Below, one piece after another: positions 12,944-22,185 of a DNA stretch of 64,000 bases. A program made the translations under genes and the position numbers. How positions within the stretch are numbered: the first letter of the stretch is position 1; the number at the start of each line of letters is the position of its first letter. Below the pieces are notes generated by a model. The model saw only the letters and a program-made list of their open reading frames with translations. It was not told the DNA's origin and did not search any database. Source of the DNA: Brachypodium distachyon (Eukaryota; Streptophyta; Magnoliopsida; Poales; Poaceae); assembly GCF_000005505.3 (NCBI RefSeq), contig NC_016133.3, positions 5,084,001 through 5,148,000 on the forward strand. The letters run 5' to 3'.

Positions 12944-13042
12944 TACTCCCTCATCAGTTCCTAAATATAAGAAGTCCTACCTTTGTGCTAAGTCAAACTT
13001 GTTATGTTTGACCAAGTTTATAGAAAAATTTGCCAACATCTA
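12944..13042. mobile_element. Left half of a truncated MITE, interrupted
   Basis: Starting with TACTCCCTCATCAGTTCC, this ~100 bp segment resembles the left half of another Stowaway-type family (AGTCAAACTTGTTATGTTTGACC inside). A second Stowaway is inserted at 13043, and no matching right half is seen beyond it. Confidence 0.4.
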
Positions 13043-13275
13043 CTCACTCCGTTCCCAATTAATTGGCGCCGACCATTTTGCAAAAAAAATTTATTAATTT
13101 ACGAAATCAACCTGCAGTACACATCTTCAATTAAACGTGGACTGCGCGTTGATTTTGAAAAACTACAGTTTTTTTTTGCAAAAGTTTTGGTAAAATGTGA
13201 ACTGCAGGTTGATTTAGGGAAATAGCAAGGGTTTTTTTCGAATTTCCAGCACTAATTAATTAGGAACATAGTGAG
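13043..13275. mobile_element. Stowaway-like MITE, 233 bp
   Basis: The ends CTCACTCCGTTCCCAATTAA and TTAATTAGGAACATAGTGAG are inverted repeats flanked by TA. The element appears nested inside the truncated element starting near 12944. Confidence 0.7.
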
Positions 13276-13310
13276 TAGAACTTATTCACTGTAAACCTGA
13301 GATGGGCTAA

Positions 13311-13410
13311 ATTAATTCACTTTGGAGGTCTAAAAGAATTTCAGATACTTTGATAAATCTTGACTTCTCTTATTTCTTTCAAGTGTCATTAGTGCTAAGC
13401 CAATACACTG
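13311..13410. repeat. Dispersed repeat shared with a citrate synthase intron
   Basis: About 100 bp (TAAATTAATTCACTTTG, then GTCTAAAA, then TTCTTTCAAGT.TCATTAGTGC) matches 47686-47795 inside an intron of the citrate synthase gene, in the same orientation. The family is not recognised. Confidence 0.6.
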
Positions 13411-13450
13411 CTTACAAAACTAAATCGAACTAGGAACAACACAAATACTA

Positions 13451-13560
13451 CCTCCGTTCCATAATTCTTGTCTCAAATTTGTCCAAAATTAGATGTATCT
13501 ATTCCTAAAAAGTGTCTAGGTACATGTAATATTTCGACAAGAATTATAAAAAGGAGGGAG
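13451..13560. mobile_element. Stowaway MITE downstream of cyclin D
   Basis: Inverted arms CCTCCGTTCCATAATTCTTG and CAAGAATTATAAAAAGGAGG lie between TA dinucleotides. The length is 110 bp. Confidence 0.85.
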
Positions 13561-13718
13561 TACAAATATATTCGTGCTTGCAGTACATATATACTGGAGT
13601 AGTATTGCGCAACGTACAAAGCGGCCGGAATTAATGTGCCGGATTAGCTACAGTACACAGTTAACAAACGACGATAACAGTTAACTAATGGTATCAATCA
13701 GCTTAGTATAATTTTCTT

Positions 13719-13742
13719 CTTGTGTGTGTGTGTGTGTGTTTT
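13719..13742. repeat. (TG)n microsatellite
   Basis: A run of TG dinucleotides lies just beyond the 3' end of the cyclin gene. Confidence 0.9.
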
Positions 13743-13787
13743 GAGTGAGATCATCTCTTTCATGCGTACGTACGTGGTTCAATTTAA

Positions 13788-15625
13788 TTATACATCTTCG
13801 TGGAATTCAATGTCTGGCGCGCCAAATAAGCGGCGCCGGCGGCCAATAACCGCCGATGACCTGTTGTTCACTGTACTAGTACTGCAGGAACGGTCGTCGT
13901 CCTCGGTTGTATTCTGGAACGGATCGGTCACTGAGATGGGAGGAGTACTGCCGATGGTCCCTTGCAGGTGATTAGCAGCATTCTCAGCAGTGTAGTTCTG
14001 ATCTTCCCGCTGCGAACTGCTGCTGCTGTTGCTGCTTGAGTCGAGCTCGAGTAACGCTAATTTCTTCATCATCTTGAAGCACTCCTCGGCCTGATCATCA
14101 TAGCCCTGTCCATTTTCAATCCACGGCCAATTATATATATACTCCCTCCATCCAACAAAAGATGTCTCAAGTTTGTTAAACTTTGGATGTATATACACAT
14201 GACCCTTTGTTGGACGGAGTGAGTATATAAAAAAAAGAAGAAGAAGGAGATCGAGTAATTAAGTTGTTGATTACTGCTATTAACGAAAATAAATAAATTT
14301 GTACCAATTGGGTGGAGAGTGGAGCAGGAATGGTGAGATTACTGGCAGCAGCAGCGGTAGTACACCTGAGCGCCGCGGCGGCGACCACGGAGGCGTCAAA
14401 CCGGAGGAACGAAGGCTCTGCATGCATACACGCGTATGTTAAGATCGATCTCAGCTTAATTGCTTTGATTAGGAAAATCAGGTGGAATCAAGAGAGAATT
14501 AAGGTATAGGTACCGGAGAGGCATCGGAGGAGGAGGCGGGTGCAGAGAGAGCGATCAGCTGGAGATGCAGTGGGAAGGAGGAGTAGTTGGAGGTAGGAGT
14601 AAGGGGTGACGCAGGCGAGGCGCCATTGGAGCGCCTTGAGCAGCGTGAGCTCCATGTCACGGACCGTCGACGCCCGGAACGAATGCCGCAGCACCTCCTC
14701 CATCTGCATGCATGCATGCATGCACCGGCCCATGCATGTCCACGTTAGCTAATAAATGAATCCTTGCATGCACGCACGCACGCACGCAGTACGTATGCAC
14801 GTAGAGATATCATCGTATCACAGGCTGCTTGTGATATGTGGATCGATTTATAAGACTACTAGAAATTGATGTTGTTTTTAGTAGTAGTACCTGTAGATGG
14901 TGGAGTGGCGGTATGTTGACCTCGTCCAGCTTGCACGCAACCGAGAGGCAAGCCACGCTCACCACCTCCACCATCCACAACTCCCAACTCTGCAACCACG
15001 ATTGAAAAGAATTCCCTCAGAAAAATAAATAAATATTACGTATTATAATTGAGGGTAAACAAGATTTACTAGAATCGTACGAGGTGGCAGTTGATGGCCA
15101 AGAAGCGGTCGAGATAGTTGGCCGCGTTGAACGCCGTCGCCGCCGCCAATCCCAGCCGCCCATATGCCTGCATGCATTGCATTTGCATCCGTTGAATTGA
15201 AATCGTCAATCCATATCAACAAGAAGAAGAAGAACAAATTCATCCAACAAATCTACGTAGATAAGATGAAGCTAGCTAGACTGAAATTCCAAATGTATGG
15301 ACGTACGTACGTAGAGGATGTAGTGTATGGCTTTGGACCTGGCGCTTGACACTGACGACGACAATCCTCCCTCGCCCCCGCCGCCGCAGTCATGGAGGAG
15401 ACGGCGGAGGTAGCCGCCGCCTGCGGCCGGAGCAAAGCATCTCTCCTTCGCCTTGTACTCCCTCATCAATTCATCCACCGCATCGTCACAATCGACGATG
15501 GCCGCCGCCGGGGGTACTGGTGAGAAGTCGTCTTCGGCGGCGAATGGGGCTTCGTCGCAGTAGAGAAGGAGGTCGTTACTACAATTGCTGCTGCTGCGGA
15601 TCTCCTCATCATGACCGTCTTCCAT
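13788..15625 (-). CDS. D-type cyclin
   Basis: Six minus-strand exons (15625..15311, 15167..15081, 14989..14891, 14703..14514, 14417..14305, 14105..13788) join in frame to 373 aa. Residues 21-25 read LYCDE, the LxCxE motif by which D cyclins bind the retinoblastoma-related protein. The cyclin box follows (NYLDRFLAI, VACLSVACKLDEV, MELTLLKALQWRL, VTPYSYL), then a C-terminal cyclin fold (EPSFLRFDASVVAAAAL) and a Ser/Asn-rich tail with acidic clusters. D cyclins activate CDKA at G1/S. The subgroup looks like D5/D6 but cannot be fixed by eye, so no symbol is given. The junction after YILY is in frame but the loop is shorter than in typical D cyclins. The donor there sits in a GTACGTACGTAC run, so alternative splice sites are possible. 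Confidence 0.85.
14142..14223. mobile_element. Short Stowaway MITE in a cyclin D intron
   Basis: The ends CTCCCTCCATCCAACAAAAG and CTTTGTTGGACGGAGTGAG are flanked by TA. At 82 bp it is shorter than its relatives at 18657 and 51578, implying an internal deletion. It lies in the intron between the last two exons. Confidence 0.8.
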
Positions 15626-16236
15626 CTCTCCGGCCGGCCGGCTGCGTACGTACTGGCCGATGATATAGTACTGGCACTGTACATGGATCGAGAGAGGAGC
15701 CAGCGAATCGAGCGAGAGGAAGAAGACGATGGAGTATATAATGCAGGTATACGTATATATACGAGGGATACATGGTGCGCCTGCTTTAAAAACCGTCATG
15801 ACGTACGACGTGGCCGGTCGCCCACCAGCTGGGTACGTACGTTCGTGCATGCATGCATGACTTCCTCACGTGCATGCGAATCAATTTCCAGGCCGGGTAT
15901 ATGTTCATGTATATACTGCGCAGATCCGATCGATATTTTATATTCCAAGGCCATGCATGCATGTATTAAATCAATCAACCATTACAAAAACCATCTTTAA
16001 AATAAAATTACACGCAAGTCTTCGTGGAAAAATCTCGTAATCTTCCTCCGCACTCGCCGGTGGCGTGCCACGAGCGAAACTCGATATGACCTCTGAAACA
16101 CGTCGGAGACCATGAAAACGTTTGTTGACGTAACAACTGGGAAGTCGCCGGTCGCACCTAGAAGGCGTCGGTGACTGTGATTTGATAAACAAACAACCGT
16201 TTCATATCCGGCCAGACAAATCAGGGAAGACATATA
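15626..16236. promoter_or_regulatory. Cyclin D upstream region
   Basis: The first few hundred bases upstream of the cyclin start hold several CATGCATG (RY-type) and GTACGTAC runs at about 15837, 15849-15858 and 15953-15962. Such motifs recur in the gene's introns too, so they may be low-complexity sequence and not functional sites. No gene was recognised. Confidence 0.35.
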
Positions 16237-17030
16237 TAGGATGTGTTTGGTTTCAGCCGGGCATGACCAAAATTTTGGTAAGTAGATGTTGTTAGGATTA
16301 CAACTGTAAACGACCAATGTTTTGGCAAAAATTTAAGACCAACATTTGGTTTCTACCAACTTATTTATCGGAAAACTTTGCATGATCTACTTCTCAATCC
16401 GTGGGGTAGCAAACTAAGTTCTAGATATTTAAATCAATAGAGAAGGGGATCAACACAGATTTGGAAAAGATTACGGCTTTTCCTTTAATTCACTGATTTT
16501 AGGAAATTCACGGACTCACTTGAGGAGGAGGGAAGCTGGAGATATATGTGTGCTCGGATTCTACGCATGAGGCCGATCTGTGTGCCTTTTCTTTTTTGGA
16601 CGGTGCTATTGGGTGCCCGTCCACTATTAGTTTGCCCAGGGTGCACCCCCCAAAAAAGAAAGTATTTGTCTCCCTTTCCTAATAAGGTAACTTTTGGTCC
16701 CATTGCGTGACCTCGCGTGTCTGCCGCGCCCGATGCAACCAAAAAAGGCGGGAAAAAAACATATTCCGTATTCTTCCACAGGACCTGCGCCATGAACATG
16801 ATCTATTCCAACAACAAACTGAAAAGCAAACTCTGAACCTGTCAAGTACAAAAACTAAACAAGCAATAGCTCTGATGCATACAAGCAGTAGTGTTTTCGT
16901 CCAGAAAAAATAGTTGCCAGCACACACATACTGAATCCCCAAAAAACTGTGCACTTCCACCTGCTAGATTTTGCTCACCAAGAATTGGCTTGTTGCATTT
17001 GACATAGGATGTTGTTGCCTGCTCAACCTG
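16237..17030. other. Unclassified repeat-like DNA
   Basis: The left edge (GGATGTGTTTGGTTTC) resembles the terminus of PIF/Harbinger-type elements, and a loosely matching inverted end occurs at about 20895-20920. No target-site duplication could be confirmed. The minus-strand frame 17045..16842 continues from the 33-bp repeat array and is discussed there. Confidence 0.3.
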
Positions 17031-17228
17031 GCAACCTGGCATCATTGCCCGAACTTGCTCTCATGCAACTTGCGCCTTGGCTAGAACTTGCTCGCACGCA
17101 GGTGGCACCTTTGCTCGAACTTGCTCACATGGAGAAGGTGTCTTGGCTTTAACTTGCTCGCATGCAGCTGGCGCCTTTGCTAGAACTTGCCGAAGAGGAG
17201 CTGGTGCCTTGGCTTGAACTTGCTCGCA
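17031..17228 (-). repeat. 33-bp coding-type tandem repeat (CEQVxAKxPxP)
   Basis: Read on the minus strand from 17228, five consecutive 33-bp units translate to 11-residue repeats such as CEQVQAKAPAP, LRQVLAKAPAA, CEQVKAKTPSP, CEQVRAKVPPA and CEQVLAKAQVA, with exact 33-bp spacing. A sixth unit (17063 downward) begins with TGA in place of TGC and then continues EQVRAMMPG into an open frame to 16842. The protein-level conservation with nucleotide divergence suggests former coding sequence, now broken by the stop. The family is not recognised. Confidence 0.65.
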
Positions 17229-17525
17229 TGTTTGGCAGAATAGGTGCTACTAAAGTTGCTATTTGCAAGGAAAATTCTGAATAACTCAGAGCAACTAATA
17301 AAAAACAAAAAATCTTACTTACAAAGCAAACTGCATGTCAGGTGAGTTAATTGGGAAAAATTGCCTCACTGGATTAAATCAAAAACAAAGGGCGACAAAG
17401 TAAAACCACACATAAAAGGTCTTACATGTTTAGGTGAGTAACCAATTGAAAAACAAATGGCGTAGTAATGTTCCATTGAAAACTTAAAAAATCTGAAGCA
17501 ACTAAATTATTCTCACTGCCAACTA

Positions 17526-17607
17526 CTCCCTCTGTCCCAAATTAACTGTCGTGGATTTGCATAGATTCATATGCAAATCCATGACAGTTAATTTGGGATG
17601 GAGGGAG
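17526..17607. mobile_element. Short Stowaway MITE, near-perfect hairpin
   Basis: Arms CTCCCTCTGTCCCAAATTAA and TTAATTTGGGATGGAGGGAG, with TGGATTTGCAT and ATGCAAATCCA inside, pair along almost the whole 82 bp. TA flanks both sides. Confidence 0.85.
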
Positions 17608-17639
17608 TAAAATATCAACTACAGGACAAGTGTGAGCAA

Positions 17640-17765
17640 GTTATATTGAAAAACAAGGGCACACATGTATTAATAAAGATGAAAACAAAGAATCAACTCT
17701 TTCCCTTTGCCTCTTGGGGAGCCTACGCTGGATCTCAATATTCTCGGGAGCCTGCGCACAAAAAC
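17640..17765 (-). pseudogene. Possible exon relic of an unknown gene
   Basis: After a minus-strand acceptor (GCGCAG|GCTCCC, about 17756) a short frame reads APENIEIQRRLPKRQRERV, strongly basic. It lies 400 bp upstream, in transcription sense, of the 33-bp repeat array on the same strand and may belong to the same decayed gene. The family is not recognised. Confidence 0.3.
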
Positions 17766-17790
17766 GCCGTGTGAACCAAACCACCCACCG

Positions 17791-18148
17791 AAAATTGGAG
17801 GAAAGTCGGAAAAAGTTGCTCAAAGAGACTAAAGCAACTTATAATTAACACAATCGAGCATTTTGAAGCAACTCTTGCCCAAAGTTTGCCTAATCAGTCA
17901 TGCAAAATTCGAGGAAAGTCGAAAAAGTTGCTCGGAGAGACAAAAAGCAACTTATAATTAATTAACAACACGAGCATTTTGAAGCGGCTCCTAGTCAAAG
18001 TTTGCCTAATCAGTCATACAAATTGCGAGAAACAGTCGAAAAAGTTGCTCAGAGAGACTAAAAGCAAGTTATAATTAACAACATGAGAATTTTAAAGCAG
18101 CTCCTAGTCGAAGTTTGTCAAAAGGTTGCCTAAAGGGTGTTGCAAAAT
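17791..18148. repeat. Tandem repeat of 113-116 bp, three copies
   Basis: Copies start near 17791, 17904 and 18020. Each contains GAAAGTCG.AAAAGTTGCTC, then AGCAACTTATAATTAA, GAGCATTTTGAAGC and AGTTTGCCTAATCAGTCAT. The short word AGCAAC/GTTGCT recurs more than ten times between 17.2 and 18.5 kb in both orientations. Confidence 0.75.
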
Positions 18149-18485
18149 CAAATTAAAAAATCCTGATCAACTTCAACTTGTAATAGAAGAACCGCATGGG
18201 TGGTGGAGCAGGTGCTAATAAATAAGTTGCCTAATCGGTAATGATAATGTAACTCCTGCTTGGAAAAAACAATGAGCTAAAAGCAACTTATAATAAAAAT
18301 AATGAAAAAACAGAGAAACACCTGCTGCTCAATGGCTTGCCTGATCGACAATGCAAAAATATTCAAAAACCCTAACATAGTAAAGCAACTCCTGATAATT
18401 TATAAATCCATCGATAAATGTTTGCAACATAAAAAGTGTAGGCAAAATTTAATGTTGGCAACTAATCCCCTGAAAATTGTTACTA

Positions 18486-18595
18486 CCTCCGATCCTAAAT
18501 TGTTGTCGAAATATTACATGTATCTAGACGGTTTTTAAGAATAGATACATCAATATTTGGGCAAACTTGAGACAAGAATTTAGGATCGGAGGGAG
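18486..18595. mobile_element. Stowaway MITE
   Basis: The ends CCTCCGATCCTAAATTGTTG and ATTTAGGATCGGAGGGAG are flanked by TA. It is close in sequence to the element at 777-889, so both belong to one subfamily. Confidence 0.85.
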
Positions 18596-18656
18596 TACTA
18601 TATTAGACCTAATGCACCCATAATTGCCTAGGGACTAATTACATTAACAAAATCTA

Positions 18657-18778
18657 CTCCTCCGTCCAACAAAAGATGTCTCAAGTTTATCAAAATTTGG
18701 ATGTATCTAGACATGATTTAGTGCATAGATGCATTCAAATTTAGTCAAAGTTGAGACATCCTTTGTTGGACGGAGGAA
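18657..18778. mobile_element. Stowaway MITE
   Basis: The ends CTCCTCCGTCCAACAAAAG and CTTTGTTGGACGGAGGAA are flanked by TA. It is a relative of the elements at 14142, 40032 and 51578. Confidence 0.85.
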
Positions 18779-19500
18779 TATGAAAACACAAGCATAATAC
18801 ACAACAGTAAGCAAACACAATGTCCCAAAATTACTGAACTATTAGCATGGAGTTGGGCTAGTTCTGGGTAAAATTAGCAGAATAATATCATGGTATTAGC
18901 CCCTCTCTGTTAGCAGAGCAAACCTACGGCCTAAAAAATCGGCAAAAAATTGCATGGAAAATAGTTTAGATTGGGGCGATTTTGGGAAGGATATGAGAGG
19001 ATCTGACCTTAATAACTCGATGAAACAGTAGGCCTTCAATCACAGCGCTCGTCTCTCCAGCGAGAGATGCCGCGAGTCCAACACCCGGCTGTTTGCACTC
19101 CGCCGCTATCATGACATCGCCAAGCTGACGTCCACCTCCTCATGCTCTGCCGCTCCACAGCGCAGTCCCCTCAATCGGAGAACCTGATCAGACCAGCATA
19201 TATCCTAAAAAGCAACCAGCACATATACAACTAATCACCATGCATGGGTCAGCCGCTCGGTTAATCTAGCTAAGGCCAATTCCACACAAAACTAGCAGAA
19301 CTAGATACAAATGTCTATCTAGTTACATGGAATAATGAAAGGAAAATACTCTACATGTCCGACGTATAGAGATCACACATGCCATATTGGAAACTCTCGA
19401 GTTTAAATTGTTCAGAACTAAGTTACAAGCAAAATTAAAGCACTGAAAATAGTATGTCATGTTTATTGTTCATGACTTCTCGTACATGCATATTTAAAAA

Positions 19501-19740
19501 TCAGTACAGGGCTAGTTTGTACCTCCAGTGTATAAGCTCATGTAGCATCACTTTTTCAAAGAACATCTTACTGTATATCTTCCTGCTTCGGCCTGAGTTG
19601 AGCTCAACTCTGAACAACCCAGCCTCTGTGCTCAGGAAGATGACAACAACACCTTCCGCAAAACCAACCACCGAAGCTTTGAGGAGGGCACGAGGGGTAG
19701 CATATTTCTGAAGTAGGAAACAACTAGTCTGGGCAACACA
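19501..19740 (-). pseudogene. C-terminal fragment of a grass F-box-type protein
   Basis: The minus strand reads ALLKASVVGFAEG, then VIFLSTEAGLFRVEL and NSGRSRKIYSKMFFEKV. This resembles the C-terminal repeat-like tail (VGFAEG...GIF/LF.V.L.SGR.RK) of a large grass F-box protein family. There is no F-box nearby and the expected YMSFYTP-type end is missing, so it is a fragment. It is unrelated to the four F-box/LRR genes of this window. Confidence 0.45.
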
Positions 19741-20172
19741 TCTGGAAAAACAAATGCAGGCGCTGACCATCTAGGGGCCTGACATTAGCGCTATAACATG
19801 TACACACATATATAGGCTCTGTACCATCAACAGCCCCTTGAAGGCCCTAACCAATCTACAAGTATGAACTGAGTTAGCTCTATTGGACGCAGAAAACTTG
19901 CAGGTATTTTGTAAGGCAAAAATCTGAAGAAAAACGACATCCCAGGCTAGGGTCACATCCAAAAAATTGGCGCATGATTTGGCCCCCCAAACCCGGCCAA
20001 ACCCCAGAGAAAACACAGAGAACATCTCATGTGTTCTACGCACTGAGATAGAACATGAATTTGCCCACCAGAATGCCCCTGTGCCATCCTCGCGCAGCAA
20101 AACGGGGATGCTCCCCGAGGGGATCGAAACCCTACGCCTAGAAACCCAAACCCAACAGCTGCAACGCGCAGC

Positions 20173-20502
20173 ATGGATGCTGCGGGGGATTTGGACGGGG
20201 AGATTTCTCCCCCTCCCCCACAACATGCAGCTCCTCCTTCCCGGCCACCCAAAACCATACCGGACTCACCGGTGCTCCTTTCGTCGCCGCGGAGAAAATC
20301 GACGCCGACCACGCCGCAGCTCGGGGGTTCCCGCGACACGGACCTCTCGCGTGCAGCTCCTAGTCCGATGCAGCGGAGCGCCCCGCCGCCGAACGAAATC
20401 GCGGCCGAAAGCGCACGCGCGGAGAAGAAAGAGGGGAAAAATGGGTGGGAGGAAATGAGGAGGAACTGGGCCCCAGTCCAAAACGTGAATCTAAATTTCT
20501 AA
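20173..20502 (+). CDS. Possible small protein or gene fragment, unknown
   Basis: A 109-aa frame starts at an ATG preceded by a leader-like AAACCCTACGCC stretch. It is rich in Pro, Ser and basic residues (EISPPPPQHAAPPSRPP, SSPRRKSTPTTPQ), as in disordered N-termini of nuclear proteins, and GC-richer than its surroundings. No splice donor or downstream exon was found and no family is recognised. It may be a captured gene fragment or chance. Confidence 0.25.
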   Translation: MDAAGDLDGEISPPPPQHAAPPSRPPKTIPDSPVLLSSPRRKSTPTTPQLGGSRDTDLSRAAPSPMQRSAPPPNEIAAESARAEKKEGKNGWEEMRRNWAPVQNVNLNF

Positions 20503-21004
20503 ACCGAAGCGGTGCTCGGTAAGGAAACGATCACGCGGTCGGCTTCGCCCACAACCCATCGGACGGCTCTGCGGCGTGTGCACCCGAGGATGGCAGAAAG
20601 TGCGTATGCACTTCGAAGCATTTAGGTTCTTTTTTTTTTAGTTACAGTCGTACTCCGTAAGTGTTTCTGTGTCCGTTTGAAGGAAGATCAACACTCGGCC
20701 GCTCGCTGAAACAGACTGGGCCCGTCAGGGATTAGAGGGCTAGCTAGCCTCGTTGCCAATTTGTTGGCGAACCTTCTCGCCGGTACCACGTGGGCGCGCC
20801 GGAGATGGACTGGGCGAGCCAAATTTTTGATCCGCATCCAAACAACAGCCAAATGCCATGCGCAAGCCAATTTTTTAGCATGGTTGTTTTGGTTGTAAAC
20901 CAAACATAACCATAGCCTTACTAATTACGCGACGAAATTAAATCTGGCCGAGTCTCTCTGATTGGAGAAGGAACTAACAAAGCGAGACACGAGAAGAAAA
21001 ATAA

Positions 21005-21878
21005 TAAATTGCACAAAGACACATATCTAACGGCTCTTCTAACAAAAAACTACGAACCCAAATCAACGATCAACCATTAGAGAAACCTACGGGCCAGCGT
21101 GCTTGAGTGCTCGTGTTCGTGCTCACGGCCACCGTTCCGAGGCGGGTTTCTTCTCCAAGCCCGGCAGGTGCGCCGCCGCTCCTGATCCGCTCGACCGTTC
21201 CGGCGCCAGGGGGTGCGCCTCGACATCGCGAAACTTCTCTCACAACCACCTACGTGTCTCCTTCACCAGAGCGTCCCCGCCTCGGAGCTTCTTTGCCGGC
21301 CACCGTGGCCGCCGTCGCAGGCCTCCTCCGGCACTGCCACCTCGCAGACGCTGCCGCCATCCTTTCTCCCTTTCTGGCGCGCACGCGTGGGCAAGATCCG
21401 CACGTCGAGCCGCGCTCCGTGACCTCCGCGCCCCCATCTTCTTCCTCATGTTCGTCATCGAGCTTTTCCCTTTCTCCCACGGCTACTGCGACAGCTCCGG
21501 CGCTAGCGCCAACCGGCGCATGCGCGTTCCCATCTGACTCCGTCAAGGCACTTGTGCACCTCCACCGCGAGGCTCCCCTCAAGATCCGGTGCAACTTGAG
21601 CTCCTCCACCACGATCCATCAGGCCACCGGAGAAAGGGAGAGAGGAACGGGGAGGAGAAGTGAACTCGGCTCAAGATGCGGCCGTCGGGAGTGAGAGTTG
21701 AGCCACATAAATGGCTCGTGCCTATGACAGGTGGGCAACATCATTAACTTGACCAAAGTTGCTAGTTTTGGGTGTTTTGTTATGCATTAGTCTTTTACTC
21801 GTGGTTATCAATTAAAATTACGTCGTTCGTGGTTTTATGTTACATAAGCCGCTAGGTATGGGTTTCTCTGCAATTTAC
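21005..21878. mobile_element. Candidate Pack-MULE-like element
   Basis: The left end (TAAATTGCACAAAGACACAT, then CTAACGGCTCTTCTAACA) and the reverse complement of the right end (TAAATTGCAGAGAAACCCAT, then CTAGCGGCTTATGTAACA) match over ~70 bp, like Mutator-type long inverted repeats. The interior (about 21095-21700) is very GC-rich with long open frames on both strands but no recognised domain, consistent with a captured gene fragment. A clear 9-bp target duplication was not found. Confidence 0.5.
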
Positions 21879-21888
21879 TCAAACAAAA

Positions 21889-22185
21889 ATGGATCCATCG
21901 CTCCAAAAGAGCAGGGACCAAAGGGCCCACACTCCTCAACACCACCGGCAAGATCGTCGTCGACGAGTTGGACGAGGAGTTAGGAAAATCACCCGCACAG
22001 TGTTGTCATCGCAACCTTACGATGGAATACCCGAAATAAGATCAATGCTAATGATGGGGATTTCAACCTTGATGATGTGTGTTTCCGGTTCAATCGCTCG
22101 GCTACGTACTGAGTTTGAGCATTTCTTTCTTTCTTTCTTTTTGTGAGAACGAGCATTTCTTTCTAAAGGCTGCAAAGGAGATTCT
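21889..22185. other. Low-complexity stretch left of the LINE
   Basis: It contains a (TTTC)n run at 22117-22140 followed by a partial repeat of GAGCATTTCTTTCT. No gene was recognised. Confidence 0.3.

Noticed and set aside
14700..14790. CATGCATG/GCACGCAC runs as RY regulatory sites
   Set aside because: They lie inside an intron in a simple-repeat context and recur along the whole cyclin locus, so they cannot be told from low-complexity sequence.
16237..20925. One large Harbinger-type element spanning 16.2-20.9 kb
   Set aside because: Both edges contain TGTTTGGTTT-like words in opposite orientation, but the match is short, flanks do not show a TTA/TAA duplication, and no transposase was found between them.
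21107..21694. 195-aa plus-strand frame in the GC-rich block
   Set aside because: Open frames of similar size exist on both strands, the sequence is low-complexity Ser/Pro/Arg, and the block lies within a Pack-MULE-like element. Not called as a gene.
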